Below are positions 42,388-50,273 of a DNA stretch of 64,000 nucleotides, piece by piece. The DNA is taken from NCBI GenBank assembly GCA_035697485.1, contig DASSCU010000029.1, positions 85,757 through 149,756 on the forward strand. Direction: 5' to 3'. Numbering within the stretch: position 1 is the first letter of the stretch; each line of letters begins with the position of its first letter. The stretch is from Actinomycetota bacterium. Lineage in GTDB: Bacteria; Actinomycetota; UBA4738; HRBIN12. A model generated the notes under the pieces. That model saw nothing but the letters and a program-made list of their open reading frames with translations, had not been told where the DNA came from and searched no databases. The translations under genes were made by a program, and so were the position numbers.

Positions 42388-42591
42388 CTAGTATCGCCGA
42401 TCCTCGGGGTGGCGATCGAACCACTTGGTGCGACGTCCGCCGATACGTGTCCAGACGCTCGAGCGCCATTCGGACTTCGAGCTCCGTCGCCGGAAGTGCT
42501 CGTATTCCGGCTCCCCTTCGCCGGCCTCGATCATGCGGAGGCACTCCGGGCAGTCGTCGGGATGGACGTCGATCGCGTGCCGGTCTTCCAT
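42388..42591 (-). CDS. Small CxxC-containing hypothetical protein
   Basis: Reading frame of 67 codons starting at ATG 42591 with ACGGAGGG eight bases upstream. The N-terminal part (DVHPDDCPECLRMIEAGEG) has a CPEC motif that could bind zinc; the C-terminus is basic. It lies 30 bases downstream of the 48-codon ORF that follows grdA, so it may be the last gene of the grd operon. Family unknown. Confidence 0.5.
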   Translation of the reverse strand: MEDRHAIDVHPDDCPECLRMIEAGEGEPEYEHFRRRSSKSEWRSSVWTRIGGRRTKWFDRHPEDRRY

Positions 42592-42620
42592 CGGCGAGGC
42601 CCTCCGTGTCCTCGGACAGC

Positions 42621-42767
42621 CTATGTCGGGCGACCCCCGTCGAGCGAGCCCAGGCGATCGATCACGCCAACGCCGGGCGACGCAACGGGGCGCCGCACGC
42701 CGAGGTCCGCGATCGCCAGGAACTCCTCACCGACGCGGGCCGCGACGACGGTGTGGTACGCAGTCAC
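42621..42767 (-). CDS. 48-residue ORF translationally coupled to grdA
   Basis: GTG 42767 overlaps the grdA stop codon (GTGA) and the frame runs 48 codons to TAG at 42621. The predicted product (starting AYHTVVAARVGEEFLAIADL after the initiator) has sensible composition and GC-rich third positions. I recognise no family. The overlap type is the same as for most neighbouring operon genes, which is the main support. Confidence 0.45.
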   Translation of the reverse strand: MTAYHTVVAARVGEEFLAIADLGVRRPVASPGVGVIDRLGSLDGGRPT

Positions 42768-43222
42768 GTCTCACCACGGGCACGCCGCATGGCGTCCCTC
42801 ACCTCGTCGACGTCGAGGGTCATCTCGAAGAAGCCGATCTGCGCCTCGTAGACGTCGTCGTCGGCCTGTTCCTTCACCTCGTCCTCGAACACGTGCAGCA
42901 CGGGGAGTCCCAACTGGACCCCGGCCAACGGACCCACCCAGGCCGGATCGCCGTCACGGACGGTCTCGGCGGCCACCTCGACCGCTTCCGCGTCCGCCGC
43001 GCCGAGCATCACCACGATGTCCTCGGCGCCGCGCTCCTCGACGATCCGCTTGATCAGCGCCTGGTTCTCCGGGTCCATGGCGCCCGAGGCCGTTCAGACG
43101 AAGCACTCCGTGCGCACCTCGATCACCTCGGCGCCGGCACTCTTCGCCACCTCGGCGATCGCCTCGCCGGGCACGCTGTCGCGCTCGCCGAGGGCCACGA
43201 CCGTCTTGCCTCGTAGGTCCAT
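42764..43222 (-). CDS. grdA: Glycine/sarcosine/betaine reductase selenoprotein A
   Basis: Selenoprotein A of 152 residues when the in-frame TGA at 43096-43094 is read as selenocysteine (residue 43). The surrounding sequence ECFV-U-TASGAMDPENQ matches the GrdA signature CFVUTAAGAMDLENQ, and downstream AETVRDGDPAWVGPLAGVQL and YEAQIGFFEMTLDVD are family sequence. Length matches known GrdA proteins. The carboxymethyl-selenoether intermediate forms on this residue and is passed to component C. ATG 43222 starts 7 bases after the thioredoxin gene. Automatic calling would start at ATG 43078 and lose the active site. Confidence 0.93.
43069..43096 (-). other. grdA selenocysteine codon (UGA 43096-43094) with downstream hairpin
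   Basis: The TGA lies exactly where GrdA proteins have selenocysteine. Immediately downstream, CUC-GGG can pair with CCC-G-GAG (one bulged G) around a 9-base loop, a candidate bacterial SECIS element starting about 9 nucleotides from the U of UGA. The hairpin is a hand-drawn prediction. Confidence 0.75.
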
Positions 43223-43229
43223 GTTCGTC

Positions 43230-43589
43230 TCACCCCCTCAGATGCTCGGGAACAGGCGGGCCCACCGCGGGCGCGCCGTTCATCAGTCGCACGATCGCCG
43301 CCTCGATCTGCTCGGGCGTCGTGCTGTTGCTCGTGAGGCGCTCGACCTCGACCCCGTCACGCATCGTGAGGTAGGCGGGCAGGCCGGCGACCCGCAGGTC
43401 GCGGCAGATCTTCCGGTTGTCGGGCGCGTTCACCGTGACGAACCGCACGCGATCGCCGTAGGTTCCCTCGAGCGCCTCGACGGCGGGCATCGATGCGAGG
43501 CATGGCTGGCACTGCGGGCCCCAGATGTCGACGAGGACCTCGCCCTCGCGGACGAGATCACCGAACGTTACGACGGTGGCTTCGATCAT
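43230..43589 (-). CDS. Thioredoxin of the glycine-reductase operon
   Basis: Thioredoxin-fold protein of 119 residues with the variant active site WGPQCQPC (CQPC rather than CGPC) and cis-proline region GLPAYLTM. In glycine-reductase operons a dedicated thioredoxin re-reduces selenoproteins A and B. It lies between grdC (30-base gap) and grdA (7-base gap), so it is in the same operon. The unusual Gln-Pro dipeptide suggests a tuned redox potential or partner. Confidence 0.88.
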   Translation of the reverse strand: MIEATVVTFGDLVREGEVLVDIWGPQCQPCLASMPAVEALEGTYGDRVRFVTVNAPDNRKICRDLRVAGLPAYLTMRDGVEVERLTSNSTTPEQIEAAIVRLMNGAPAVGPPVPEHLRG

Positions 43590-43619
43590 GTCGTCGTCTC
43601 CTCTTCCGCCTGCTTCCGA

Positions 43620-44933
43620 CTAGGACTCGAGGGTCACGGAGGCGCCGTCCCACAGCCGTGTGAGGCGGCCCAGGAACAGCGACCCCTTCGCGATCAGCAT
43701 CGTTCGATGCACTCCTCCGGCACGCATGTCTGCCAGCGCGTGCGGGATCCACGGCACGGCGCTCGCGATGTGGCCCTGCGTCGGGGCGAACCCCGGCATG
43801 CCGTGGGCGCGGGCGAACGTGGCGATGTCGGCACGGTCCAACTCGCCTCGGACGACGCCGAGGCCGGCCAGCATCTTGTAATTGCGGTCGGGCACGTCGC
43901 CCCCTCCCTGCGGCTCGGTGATCTCGGGGTTGTGGATCTCCGTGGCGTAGACGTCGACGTCGGCGATCCCGACTCCCATCGCGTCGAGCGGCGCCCCCAC
44001 GAGCGCCTCCAACTGCGCCTGAGGTGCCGAGCCCGCTTCCACCGGCATGCGTCCCACGGCGTCGGTCCGCAAAATCGGGCCGTTGGAGCCGTCGGCGAGC
44101 TCGAGCAGCACGGCCATGCCGGCGAGCACGTCCTCGATCACCGGGAACCCCTTCGCGAGGGCCCCCTCGAACTTCATGCCGAGCTTGCCCATGGAGCCCC
44201 CGGCCACGACGACCACGCGATCCTCGATGCCCGCCTCGATCAACGCCGAGGCGACCACGAAGGCGTGTACCGGCGCGGCGCAGAACGACTTGACGTCGAC
44301 GCCGCTCGCGCGGGGGAGTCCGCAGTGCTCGGCGATCGCCTTCGCCACGTTGCCACCACCTCGCTGGTAGCGATCGCCCACCGCCTCCTCGCCGCACCCG
44401 ATCGCGTGCGTGATCGACGCCGGGTCGACGCCGGTGGTCTCCAGCAGGTGGCGCAACGCGTGTACCCCGCTGGCCTTGATCGACAGGTTCTCGAGGAGCA
44501 CCCGGGGGGTGAGCGTCTCGTCCTGCTCGTGGTCGCCCGCGAACGCACCAACGACCTCGTCGGCTCGCCGCAGCGAGAGTTGGCCCGGCTCGGGCTCGGC
44601 ACCCAGCCGCACCAGCTCGAACTGATCGACCTCGGCAAGCAGCTCGTAGAAGTGCTGCTGGTCCATCACATCCCCCGACGGGCCAGAAGGCGTCGCCGAT
44701 TCGACCGGATGCCGCCACCACTCCCGAGACACATCCCAGAGGGTGGCCGGAGCGAGGTTCCCGATGAAGACCTGGTTCGGCGGGTAGGAGACGGCCTCGT
44801 CGAACGAGCGCAGCCCCGCGGTGAGCGCTTCGAGCTGCTCCGGCTCGCGCGCCGGCTTCGAGCCGTACCGGACGAGATCGGGCACGTGCTCGAGCACGAA
44901 CGAGGCCGACGTCACCGCGGCACGACGGGTCAC
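43620..44933 (-). CDS. grdC: Glycine reductase complex component C, subunit beta (GrdC-like)
   Basis: Ketoacyl-synthase-like protein of 437 residues, shorter than clostridial GrdC (about 510). SFCAAPVHAFVVASALIEAG holds the thiolase-type cysteine; VVVAGGSMGKLGMKFEGAL, EIHNPEITEPQGGGDVP and a C-terminal KGSLFLGRLTRLWDG are GrdC family segments. It takes the acetyl unit from selenoprotein A to make acetyl phosphate with GrdD. GTG 44933 overlaps the grdB stop (GTGA). No grdD (PlsX-like) gene is present in the window. Confidence 0.88.
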   Translation of the reverse strand: MTRRAAVTSASFVLEHVPDLVRYGSKPAREPEQLEALTAGLRSFDEAVSYPPNQVFIGNLAPATLWDVSREWWRHPVESATPSGPSGDVMDQQHFYELLAEVDQFELVRLGAEPEPGQLSLRRADEVVGAFAGDHEQDETLTPRVLLENLSIKASGVHALRHLLETTGVDPASITHAIGCGEEAVGDRYQRGGGNVAKAIAEHCGLPRASGVDVKSFCAAPVHAFVVASALIEAGIEDRVVVVAGGSMGKLGMKFEGALAKGFPVIEDVLAGMAVLLELADGSNGPILRTDAVGRMPVEAGSAPQAQLEALVGAPLDAMGVGIADVDVYATEIHNPEITEPQGGGDVPDRNYKMLAGLGVVRGELDRADIATFARAHGMPGFAPTQGHIASAVPWIPHALADMRAGGVHRTMLIAKGSLFLGRLTRLWDGASVTLES

Positions 44934-46219
44934 GGCGTGACCTCCCAGACCGTTCGGGGCTCGACCTCGGTCGCGAGCAACTCGAGCGCCCGTCGGACGA
45001 GAGCGAGTCGCAGCGCTCCCTCGCCATGGGAGGTGAGCGACGGATCGCCCGTCGGATTGGTGATCGCGATACCCCGCACGATGCGGTTCGCTCCCACCAT
45101 CCGCGCGATCGTCGGCAACGCTGTCACGAACACGGTCGGGATGCCCTCTCGCTCGAACTCCTTCGCCAGCACTGCCCCGCAGCGCGTGCCGGTCCCTCAG
45201 GTGCCGGTCAGGATCACCGCCCCGACCTGCGCCTCGCGCAGCTCGGCGGCGATCTCCTGCCCGTGTCGCGCGGCCACCGCCACCGGGGTGTCGACGCCGC
45301 TCGTCGTATAGAACGCGTCGTGCACCTCGCCGATCGCGCCCTCACGCTCGAGCTGGCGCACGGCGTCGAGCGGCACGAGCCGGTTCGGATCTTCGTTCGC
45401 GGCCGACGTGTCGAACCCGGCGTGCACCGACTCGTAGTCACCGGCGGCGAGGGTGGCGGCGCCACTCAGGTCGTAGCGCAGCCACACGTTCCCGTGACGC
45501 GTCGGCAGCCGGTCGGGGTTGCCCCGCGGCACGCACCCCGCCTCGGTCACGAGGGCCAGCCGCAGCGACCCGAGGTCGGCGACCGGCGGTGCAGGTGGCA
45601 CCGGATCGCCGCTGGGCGCCACCTCGGTCCGCATGTCGCCGGCGAGCTTGGCGAGCAGCAGGTCGACCGCTCGTTCGGCACCCGATCGGTCGGCGAGCGC
45701 GTTCACGCGCAGACCACGAGGCAGATACCCCTCGTCGTCGGGCCCGCCGACGGGCTCGCCGGCCGCGAGCCGGGACGCGAGCGAGGCGACGACGGGCAGC
45801 GCCTCACGCATGCCCGCCACGTTCGAGCCGGTCGGCACGATGTACGCGGCCCCCTCGGCGGCGAGCACCCCCGGCGAGTCCGGGGTCATCGCCGCGACGA
45901 CGGACACGCCACGGCGACCTGCCTCCCGCGCGAGCACGCCGCAGGCGTAGCCGTACCGGCCCGAGCCGAACGACGGCCCGCAGACGAGCACGTCGGGTTC
46001 GAGCTCGTCGAGCCACCCGAGCAGCATGGCCAACGCCTCGGCCTCGTGCTCGCCGAAGTGATCGTCACCGCAGGCGAGCGTGACGTCGACGGTGAGGCCC
46101 GCGGCGGCGAGACCCCGCCCCGGCCCCTGCGGACCGTCGAGGCGGACGGGGCCGTGCCCCGCAGCCTCCTCACCGCCGAGCCCGGCGAAGAACTGGTTCA
46201 CGTAGTGGACGACCCTCAT
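44930..46219 (-). CDS. grdB: Glycine/sarcosine/betaine reductase component B selenoprotein
   Basis: Substrate-specific selenoprotein B of 429 residues when TGA 45199-45197 is read as selenocysteine (residue 341). N-terminal VVHYVNQFFAGLGGEE and AAMTPDSPGVLAAEGAAYIVP are family sequence; the Sec site reads TGT-U-GTGTRCGAVLAKEFER against TSTUGTCTRCGATMVKEIER in known GrdB. After the UGA the homology continues to the C-terminus (PTVFVTALPTIARMVGANRI). The middle cysteine of the usual UxxCxxC is glycine here. ATG 46219 overlaps the grdE stop. Substrate could be glycine, sarcosine or betaine. Ordinary gene calling would split this into two ORFs. Confidence 0.93.
45169..45199 (-). other. grdB selenocysteine codon (UGA 45199-45197) with SECIS-like hairpin
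   Basis: In the mRNA the UGA is followed after 11 nucleotides by GCGCUGC-GGG-GCAGUGC, a 7-bp stem (one G-U pair) with a G-rich apex, covering nucleotides 15-31 counted from the U. This matches the place and size of bacterial SECIS apical stem-loops. Confidence 0.75.
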
Positions 46220-47418
46220 GCCGGCACCGCCGTCCATCGAGCATCACCGGTCTGCACGAGGCCGCCGAGGTAGTGCACGGCTGGCACGCGCTCGCCGACG
46301 CGGGCGTGTTCCTCGCCGATCACCCGTTCGGGGATCCACGCGTCGACGAGCTCGTCCTCGTTCCCCGTGCTCACGAGGCAGTCGGCCTCGGGCACGTGGT
46401 CGGTGAGGCCGCCGTTCGTCTCGCACACGAGCGCCGCGGTGCCGATGCCCCGTCGCTCACACGCCTGGACCGTGAGCATCGTGTCGGTGTGGGAGTTTCC
46501 GCTCGAGAACGTCGTGCAGACCACGCCGTCCGCGCCGAGTCCGGCGACGAGCTCTGCCGACGCCTCGGCCGCCAGCCGCTTCTGCTCCGCACCGTCGAGG
46601 TAGCCCGGCGCGAGCACGACGCCGACGAACCGAGCATCGGTCCCATGCCGCGCCCGCAGCTCCCGGATCACGGCCGGGTCCTGGTACACCGCGGTCACGT
46701 TGCGGACGCCCGCCCAGTCGTACGCACCGTTGGTCAGCCGCCCCTCGTGCAACACATGCTCATCGAGGACGCGCGGCTCGAACACGCCCAGCGGCAGGCC
46801 GTCAAGGAACGTGTCGAGCAGCGGTCCTTCCGATGCGACCTGCAGGACCACCGCGATCGCCGGCAATGCGGCGTCGGCCGGGGGGAGCGAACCGACCGCG
46901 CGAACATCGGACGCGGAGGCTCCGGCCGTGCACGCCGCAAGCGCGATCCCGACGGCGACGGCGAGTTCCCTCACCGCGCGGTCGGCCTCGGCCACGCCGG
47001 CTCCGAGCGCGGGCACGCATCGCAGGACCACGTTCGTCGTCGCGCCCCACGGGCTCCGATCGGCACCCGGCCCGGACATGTCGACGAGCGAGTCGGGAAG
47101 GTCCTCCGCATCCGCGTATCCGGCGGCTCTCCAGTCGCAGACGGTGAGCACCGCGACGCCCCGGAGTCGATGCAGGCGTGCGTCGGCGACCCGGGCAGTG
47201 GGCAGCACGACATCGAGGACGTTCGAGATGCGGACGGGATCGCCGGGACGGACGACCTCGACCGTGGCCTCCGCCAGCGCCGGCAGTGAGCCGGCTCCGA
47301 CCGCGAGCTGCGGTAGCGCGAGCGTGAGACGCCCGGCGCTCCACCCTGTCTGGGTCCCCTCGACGACCTCGTCGACCGCGAACGTCGCGATCTCGAGATC
47401 AGCGAGCGTGGATTCCAA
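46216..47418 (-). CDS. grdE: Glycine/sarcosine/betaine reductase component B alpha/beta proprotein (GrdE/GrdG/GrdI-like)
   Basis: Protein of 400 residues homologous to the GrdE proprotein that in clostridia is cleaved to give a pyruvoyl-bearing subunit. LEIATFAVDEVVEGTQTGW, LVDMSGPGADRSPWGATTNVV and LTVQACERRGIGTAALVCE are family segments. I cannot identify an Asn-Cys cleavage site of the clostridial type, so processing is open. The start is TTG 47418, directly after a TAGACT -10 element, which would make the mRNA leaderless; no ATG lies near the conserved N-terminus. First gene of the grd operon. Confidence 0.85.
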   Translation of the reverse strand: MESTLADLEIATFAVDEVVEGTQTGWSAGRLTLALPQLAVGAGSLPALAEATVEVVRPGDPVRISNVLDVVLPTARVADARLHRLRGVAVLTVCDWRAAGYADAEDLPDSLVDMSGPGADRSPWGATTNVVLRCVPALGAGVAEADRAVRELAVAVGIALAACTAGASASDVRAVGSLPPADAALPAIAVVLQVASEGPLLDTFLDGLPLGVFEPRVLDEHVLHEGRLTNGAYDWAGVRNVTAVYQDPAVIRELRARHGTDARFVGVVLAPGYLDGAEQKRLAAEASAELVAGLGADGVVCTTFSSGNSHTDTMLTVQACERRGIGTAALVCETNGGLTDHVPEADCLVSTGNEDELVDAWIPERVIGEEHARVGERVPAVHYLGGLVQTGDARWTAVPA

Positions 47419-47420
47419 GT

Positions 47421-47433
47421 GTCGACAGTCTAC
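47421..47433 (-). promoter_or_regulatory. grdE promoter overlapped by GntR-type operator
   Basis: GTCGAC-A-GTCTAC (plus strand) is a member of the 13-mer family. On the minus strand its TAGACT (47432-47427) is a -10 element 8 bases before TTG 47418, so operator and -10 coincide. No convincing -35 was seen. Confidence 0.6.
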
Positions 47434-47478
47434 ACCGACCGCGGAGCACCACACCGCACCCGTAGTCGACCGGCGCCG

Positions 47479-48426
47479 TCAGATCGATCCGCGCAGCAGC
47501 CCCATCATCTCCATGAATGGGCGGGTGTCCTGCATCACGTAGACGTGGACCGACGGCACGCCGTGCTCGAACAGCCCCAGCACTTGCTGCGCCGTCCACC
47601 GGATCCCGATCATGCGCGCGTCATCGGGCGCCGCCGCGACCTCGCTCGCGAGCTCGGGCGGCACGTCGACCCCGAAGGTCGCCGGCACGGACCGCACCTG
47701 CGTCGCTCGAGTGAGGATCTTGAGGCCGGGCACGATCGGGATCGTGACGCCACGCTCCCTCGCGGTCTTCACGAACCGGAGGTAGACGTCGTTGTCGTAG
47801 AACAGCTGGGTGACGGCGTAATCGGCGCCTGCGCGCTGCTTCTCGATCAGTACGTCGATGTCCCACTCGAGGTTCGGCGCCTCGACGTGCTTCTCAGGGT
47901 AGGCAGCGACACCGACGCACAGGTCGGTGGGCGTGGCCTCGTCGAGCGGCTCCAGGTACCGGCCGGCGTTCATATCCGCGATCTGGTGAACGAGGTCGAG
48001 AGCGGAGCCATTGATCGTGCGAGCGCCGGCCGGCTCGCGTGGCTCGCCATCGCCTCGGATCGCGAGCACGTTCTCGATGCCGAGGTAGTGAAGCTCGATC
48101 AGCGCATCCTCGGTCTCCTCTCGGGTGAAGCCGTTGCAGAGCAGGTGGGGCACCGGGTCGACACCGAACCGATGCTTGATCGCCGCGCACAGCCCGAACG
48201 TGCCTGGCGCCTTTCGGGTCACGCGTCGGCGCCATGTGCCGTCGGCCAGCTGCTCCCAGCGCGCCTCCGCCGCGTGGCTGGTGATGTCGATGAACGGAGG
48301 GCGGAACGACATCACGGACCCGACGGCGTCGTAGATGCGGCGGACGTCGCCGCCGCGGCGAGGCGGGATGATCTCGACGCTGATCATCGGCTCCGAAGCC
48401 GTGGCAAGATGCTCGGTCACCTTCAT
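47479..48426 (-). CDS. metF: Methylenetetrahydrofolate reductase family protein
   Basis: TIM-barrel flavoprotein of 315 residues. SVEIIPPRRGGD at the N-terminus holds the catalytic glutamate; LAIRGDGEP and GADYAVTQLFYDNDVYLRFV are MetF signatures with folate and FAD contacts. It reduces 5,10-methylene-THF to 5-methyl-THF. It ends 61 bases before the grdE start on the same strand, so it may be partly co-transcribed; a link to one-carbon units released from sarcosine or glycine is plausible but unproven. Confidence 0.88.
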   Translation of the reverse strand: MKVTEHLATASEPMISVEIIPPRRGGDVRRIYDAVGSVMSFRPPFIDITSHAAEARWEQLADGTWRRRVTRKAPGTFGLCAAIKHRFGVDPVPHLLCNGFTREETEDALIELHYLGIENVLAIRGDGEPREPAGARTINGSALDLVHQIADMNAGRYLEPLDEATPTDLCVGVAAYPEKHVEAPNLEWDIDVLIEKQRAGADYAVTQLFYDNDVYLRFVKTARERGVTIPIVPGLKILTRATQVRSVPATFGVDVPPELASEVAAAPDDARMIGIRWTAQQVLGLFEHGVPSVHVYVMQDTRPFMEMMGLLRGSI

Positions 48427-48468
48427 CGGGGTTCACCCTATCGAGACGGCCACGCGCGGTCCGCCCGC

Positions 48469-48474
48469 TAGGCT
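48469..48474 (+). promoter_or_regulatory. Leaderless -10 (TAGGCT)
   Basis: TAGGCT is followed by 7 bases and GTG 48482 of the DUF1697 gene. Confidence 0.4.
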
Positions 48475-48481
48475 GTCGATC

Positions 48482-49036
48482 GTGGCGAGGTACGTGGCGC
48501 TGCTGCGCGGCATCAACGTCGGCGGGAAGAACCTGATCCGGATGCCCGCCCTCGAGGGGTGCTTCGTCGATCACGGGTTCGAGGACGTGTCGACTTACAT
48601 CCAGAGCGGCAACGTCGTCTTCAGCGCCGCTCGCGCGAGCCGTGCCACCCTCACCGCCGAGATCGAGTCGATGCTCAGAGCGAGCTTCGTTCACTACGAC
48701 GCGAGCGTCGTAGTGCGGAGCGCGAGCCAGATGCGGTCCGTCGTCGCGAACGCGCCGCCGGGGTTCGGTCGCGATCCAGCGAAGTACCGCTACGACGTGA
48801 TCTTCTTGAAGCCGCCACTGACGGCGACGGTCGCGCTGCGAGACGTGCCGCTGAAGCAAGGAGTGGACGCCGCCGCAGCGGGCAGCGGCGTCCTCTACCA
48901 CTGGCGGCTCACGAGCCGCGCGACCCAGAGTCGGCTCTCGCGGGTGGTGGCCATGCCGATGTACCAGAACATGACGATCCGCAACTGGAACACGACCACG
49001 AAGCTCGAGGCGCTCGTGACGGCATCGGCTGCCTGA
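48482..49036 (+). CDS. DUF1697 family protein
   Basis: Protein of 184 residues with the family hallmarks YVALLRGINVGGKNLIRM at the N-terminus, STYIQSGNVVF, and a C-terminal NMTIRNWNTTTKL. The function of the family is unknown. GTG 48482 appears leaderless; divergent from metF. Confidence 0.88.
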   Translation: MARYVALLRGINVGGKNLIRMPALEGCFVDHGFEDVSTYIQSGNVVFSAARASRATLTAEIESMLRASFVHYDASVVVRSASQMRSVVANAPPGFGRDPAKYRYDVIFLKPPLTATVALRDVPLKQGVDAAAAGSGVLYHWRLTSRATQSRLSRVVAMPMYQNMTIRNWNTTTKLEALVTASAA

Positions 49037-49055
49037 TTGGGTTCGGGGCGGTCGC

Positions 49056-50167
49056 TCAGATCCGGGGCGGCGGTGTGGCGTCGTCCCCCGCGGCCGGGCG
49101 TGGCTCGTCGGTGACCGCGAGGTCGCCCTCGGCCGCCACGAACACCTCGGGGCGCTGCGGCACGACGTCGTCGACGTCGTCGCGCAACAGCGGCCAGCCG
49201 CGCCGCAGCACATGGCCGAGCCACCATCCGGCGAACTGCGACGTCAGCACGGCCGTGAGGACGAGCGTCGAAGAAGGCGCCATTGATGATGCCGGCCTCG
49301 AACGCGACGCTCGCAAGCACGATCCAGCCCGAAGCCGGCGAGGAAGGCCGCGAAGACGAGGTTCACCTCGAGGAGCGCGGCGACGGCCGCGTACGCGAGG
49401 AGCACGATCAGGGCGTACCCGACCGGGGAGGCGTGCGCGATCACGTTCCATCGGGCGCGATGCAGGCGTTTGAGGAGCAGCGGGAACAGGAAGAGCCCCG
49501 CGCCCATGTACAGCAGGGTGGCGCCGACGTGCTCGGTCACGGAGCCGGCGAGGTCGCGCCCCACCTCGGTCGTGGTTGCGAGGGCCGTCGCGACGGCGAG
49601 CACGGTCCACAGCGCGATGTCCTCGAGCAGCGCGGTGCCGAGGACGATGCTCGCGAAGCGCGTGTGCAGGATCCGTAGGTCGAAGAAGATGCGGGAGATC
49701 ACCGGGATCGACGTGACGGCCACGGCGATCGCGAGGACGAGGATCACCGACGTCTCGTCCGACTCGGGGCCCATCAACCGGTCGAGCGGGAGCATCGTGC
49801 CGATGCCGAGGGCGATGAAGAAGGGAAGCGGGGTGCCCACCGCGAGGATCCACGCAGTGGGCTTGCGGTTCTCTTGACTGAGCACCCGGCGGACCTCGGT
49901 GCCAGAGATGAACAGAAGCAGCAGCAGACCGAGCCAGTAGGTGAAGCCGAGGACCGTCGCGGTGGTGCTCCCCTCGGTGCCGAGCAGCGCCTCCGAGGCC
50001 TCAGGCGCGACGCGCCCGAACACGAAAGGCCCGAGCAGCACACCCGCGAGGATCTCGCCGACGAGCCGGGGTTGGTGGAGCCGCTCGAAGAGGTGACCGA
50101 GGAGATGCGCCGAGAGCACGATCACGGCCAACGCGATGATCACGGCCGCGAGGTCAGTGTTCGACAT
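49056..50167 (-). pseudogene. Disrupted Kef-type cation/proton antiporter gene (internal deletion plus frameshift)
   Basis: From ATG 50167 the frame encodes the N-terminal half of a CPA2/Kef antiporter (LVGEILAGVLLGPFVFG, LLLLFISGTEVRR, ALLEDIALW). After VFAAFLAGFG near 49325 the sequence jumps, in another frame, to GIVLASVAFEAGIINGAFF, which in homologues lies over a hundred residues later. A second one-base slip near 49275 then leads to LVLTAVLTSQFAGWWLGHV and the tail ending at 49056. The missing block removes several helices, so the antiporter cannot be functional as read. Confidence 0.75.
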
Positions 50168-50273
50168 GTCGGGGGAACCCTTCCGGAGGAGGCGAGCCGG
50201 CATGCCACCGAGGGCCGGGTCCCTCGGTCCATCGGCCGTTGGTCCGCTCGCGAGAGACACCGAACGGCGGGGA

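Noticed and set aside
45197..46219. grdB as a truncated pseudogene ending at the TGA
   Set aside because: Homology, frame and length continue past the TGA, the position is the family Sec site, and the same happens independently in grdA of the same operon.
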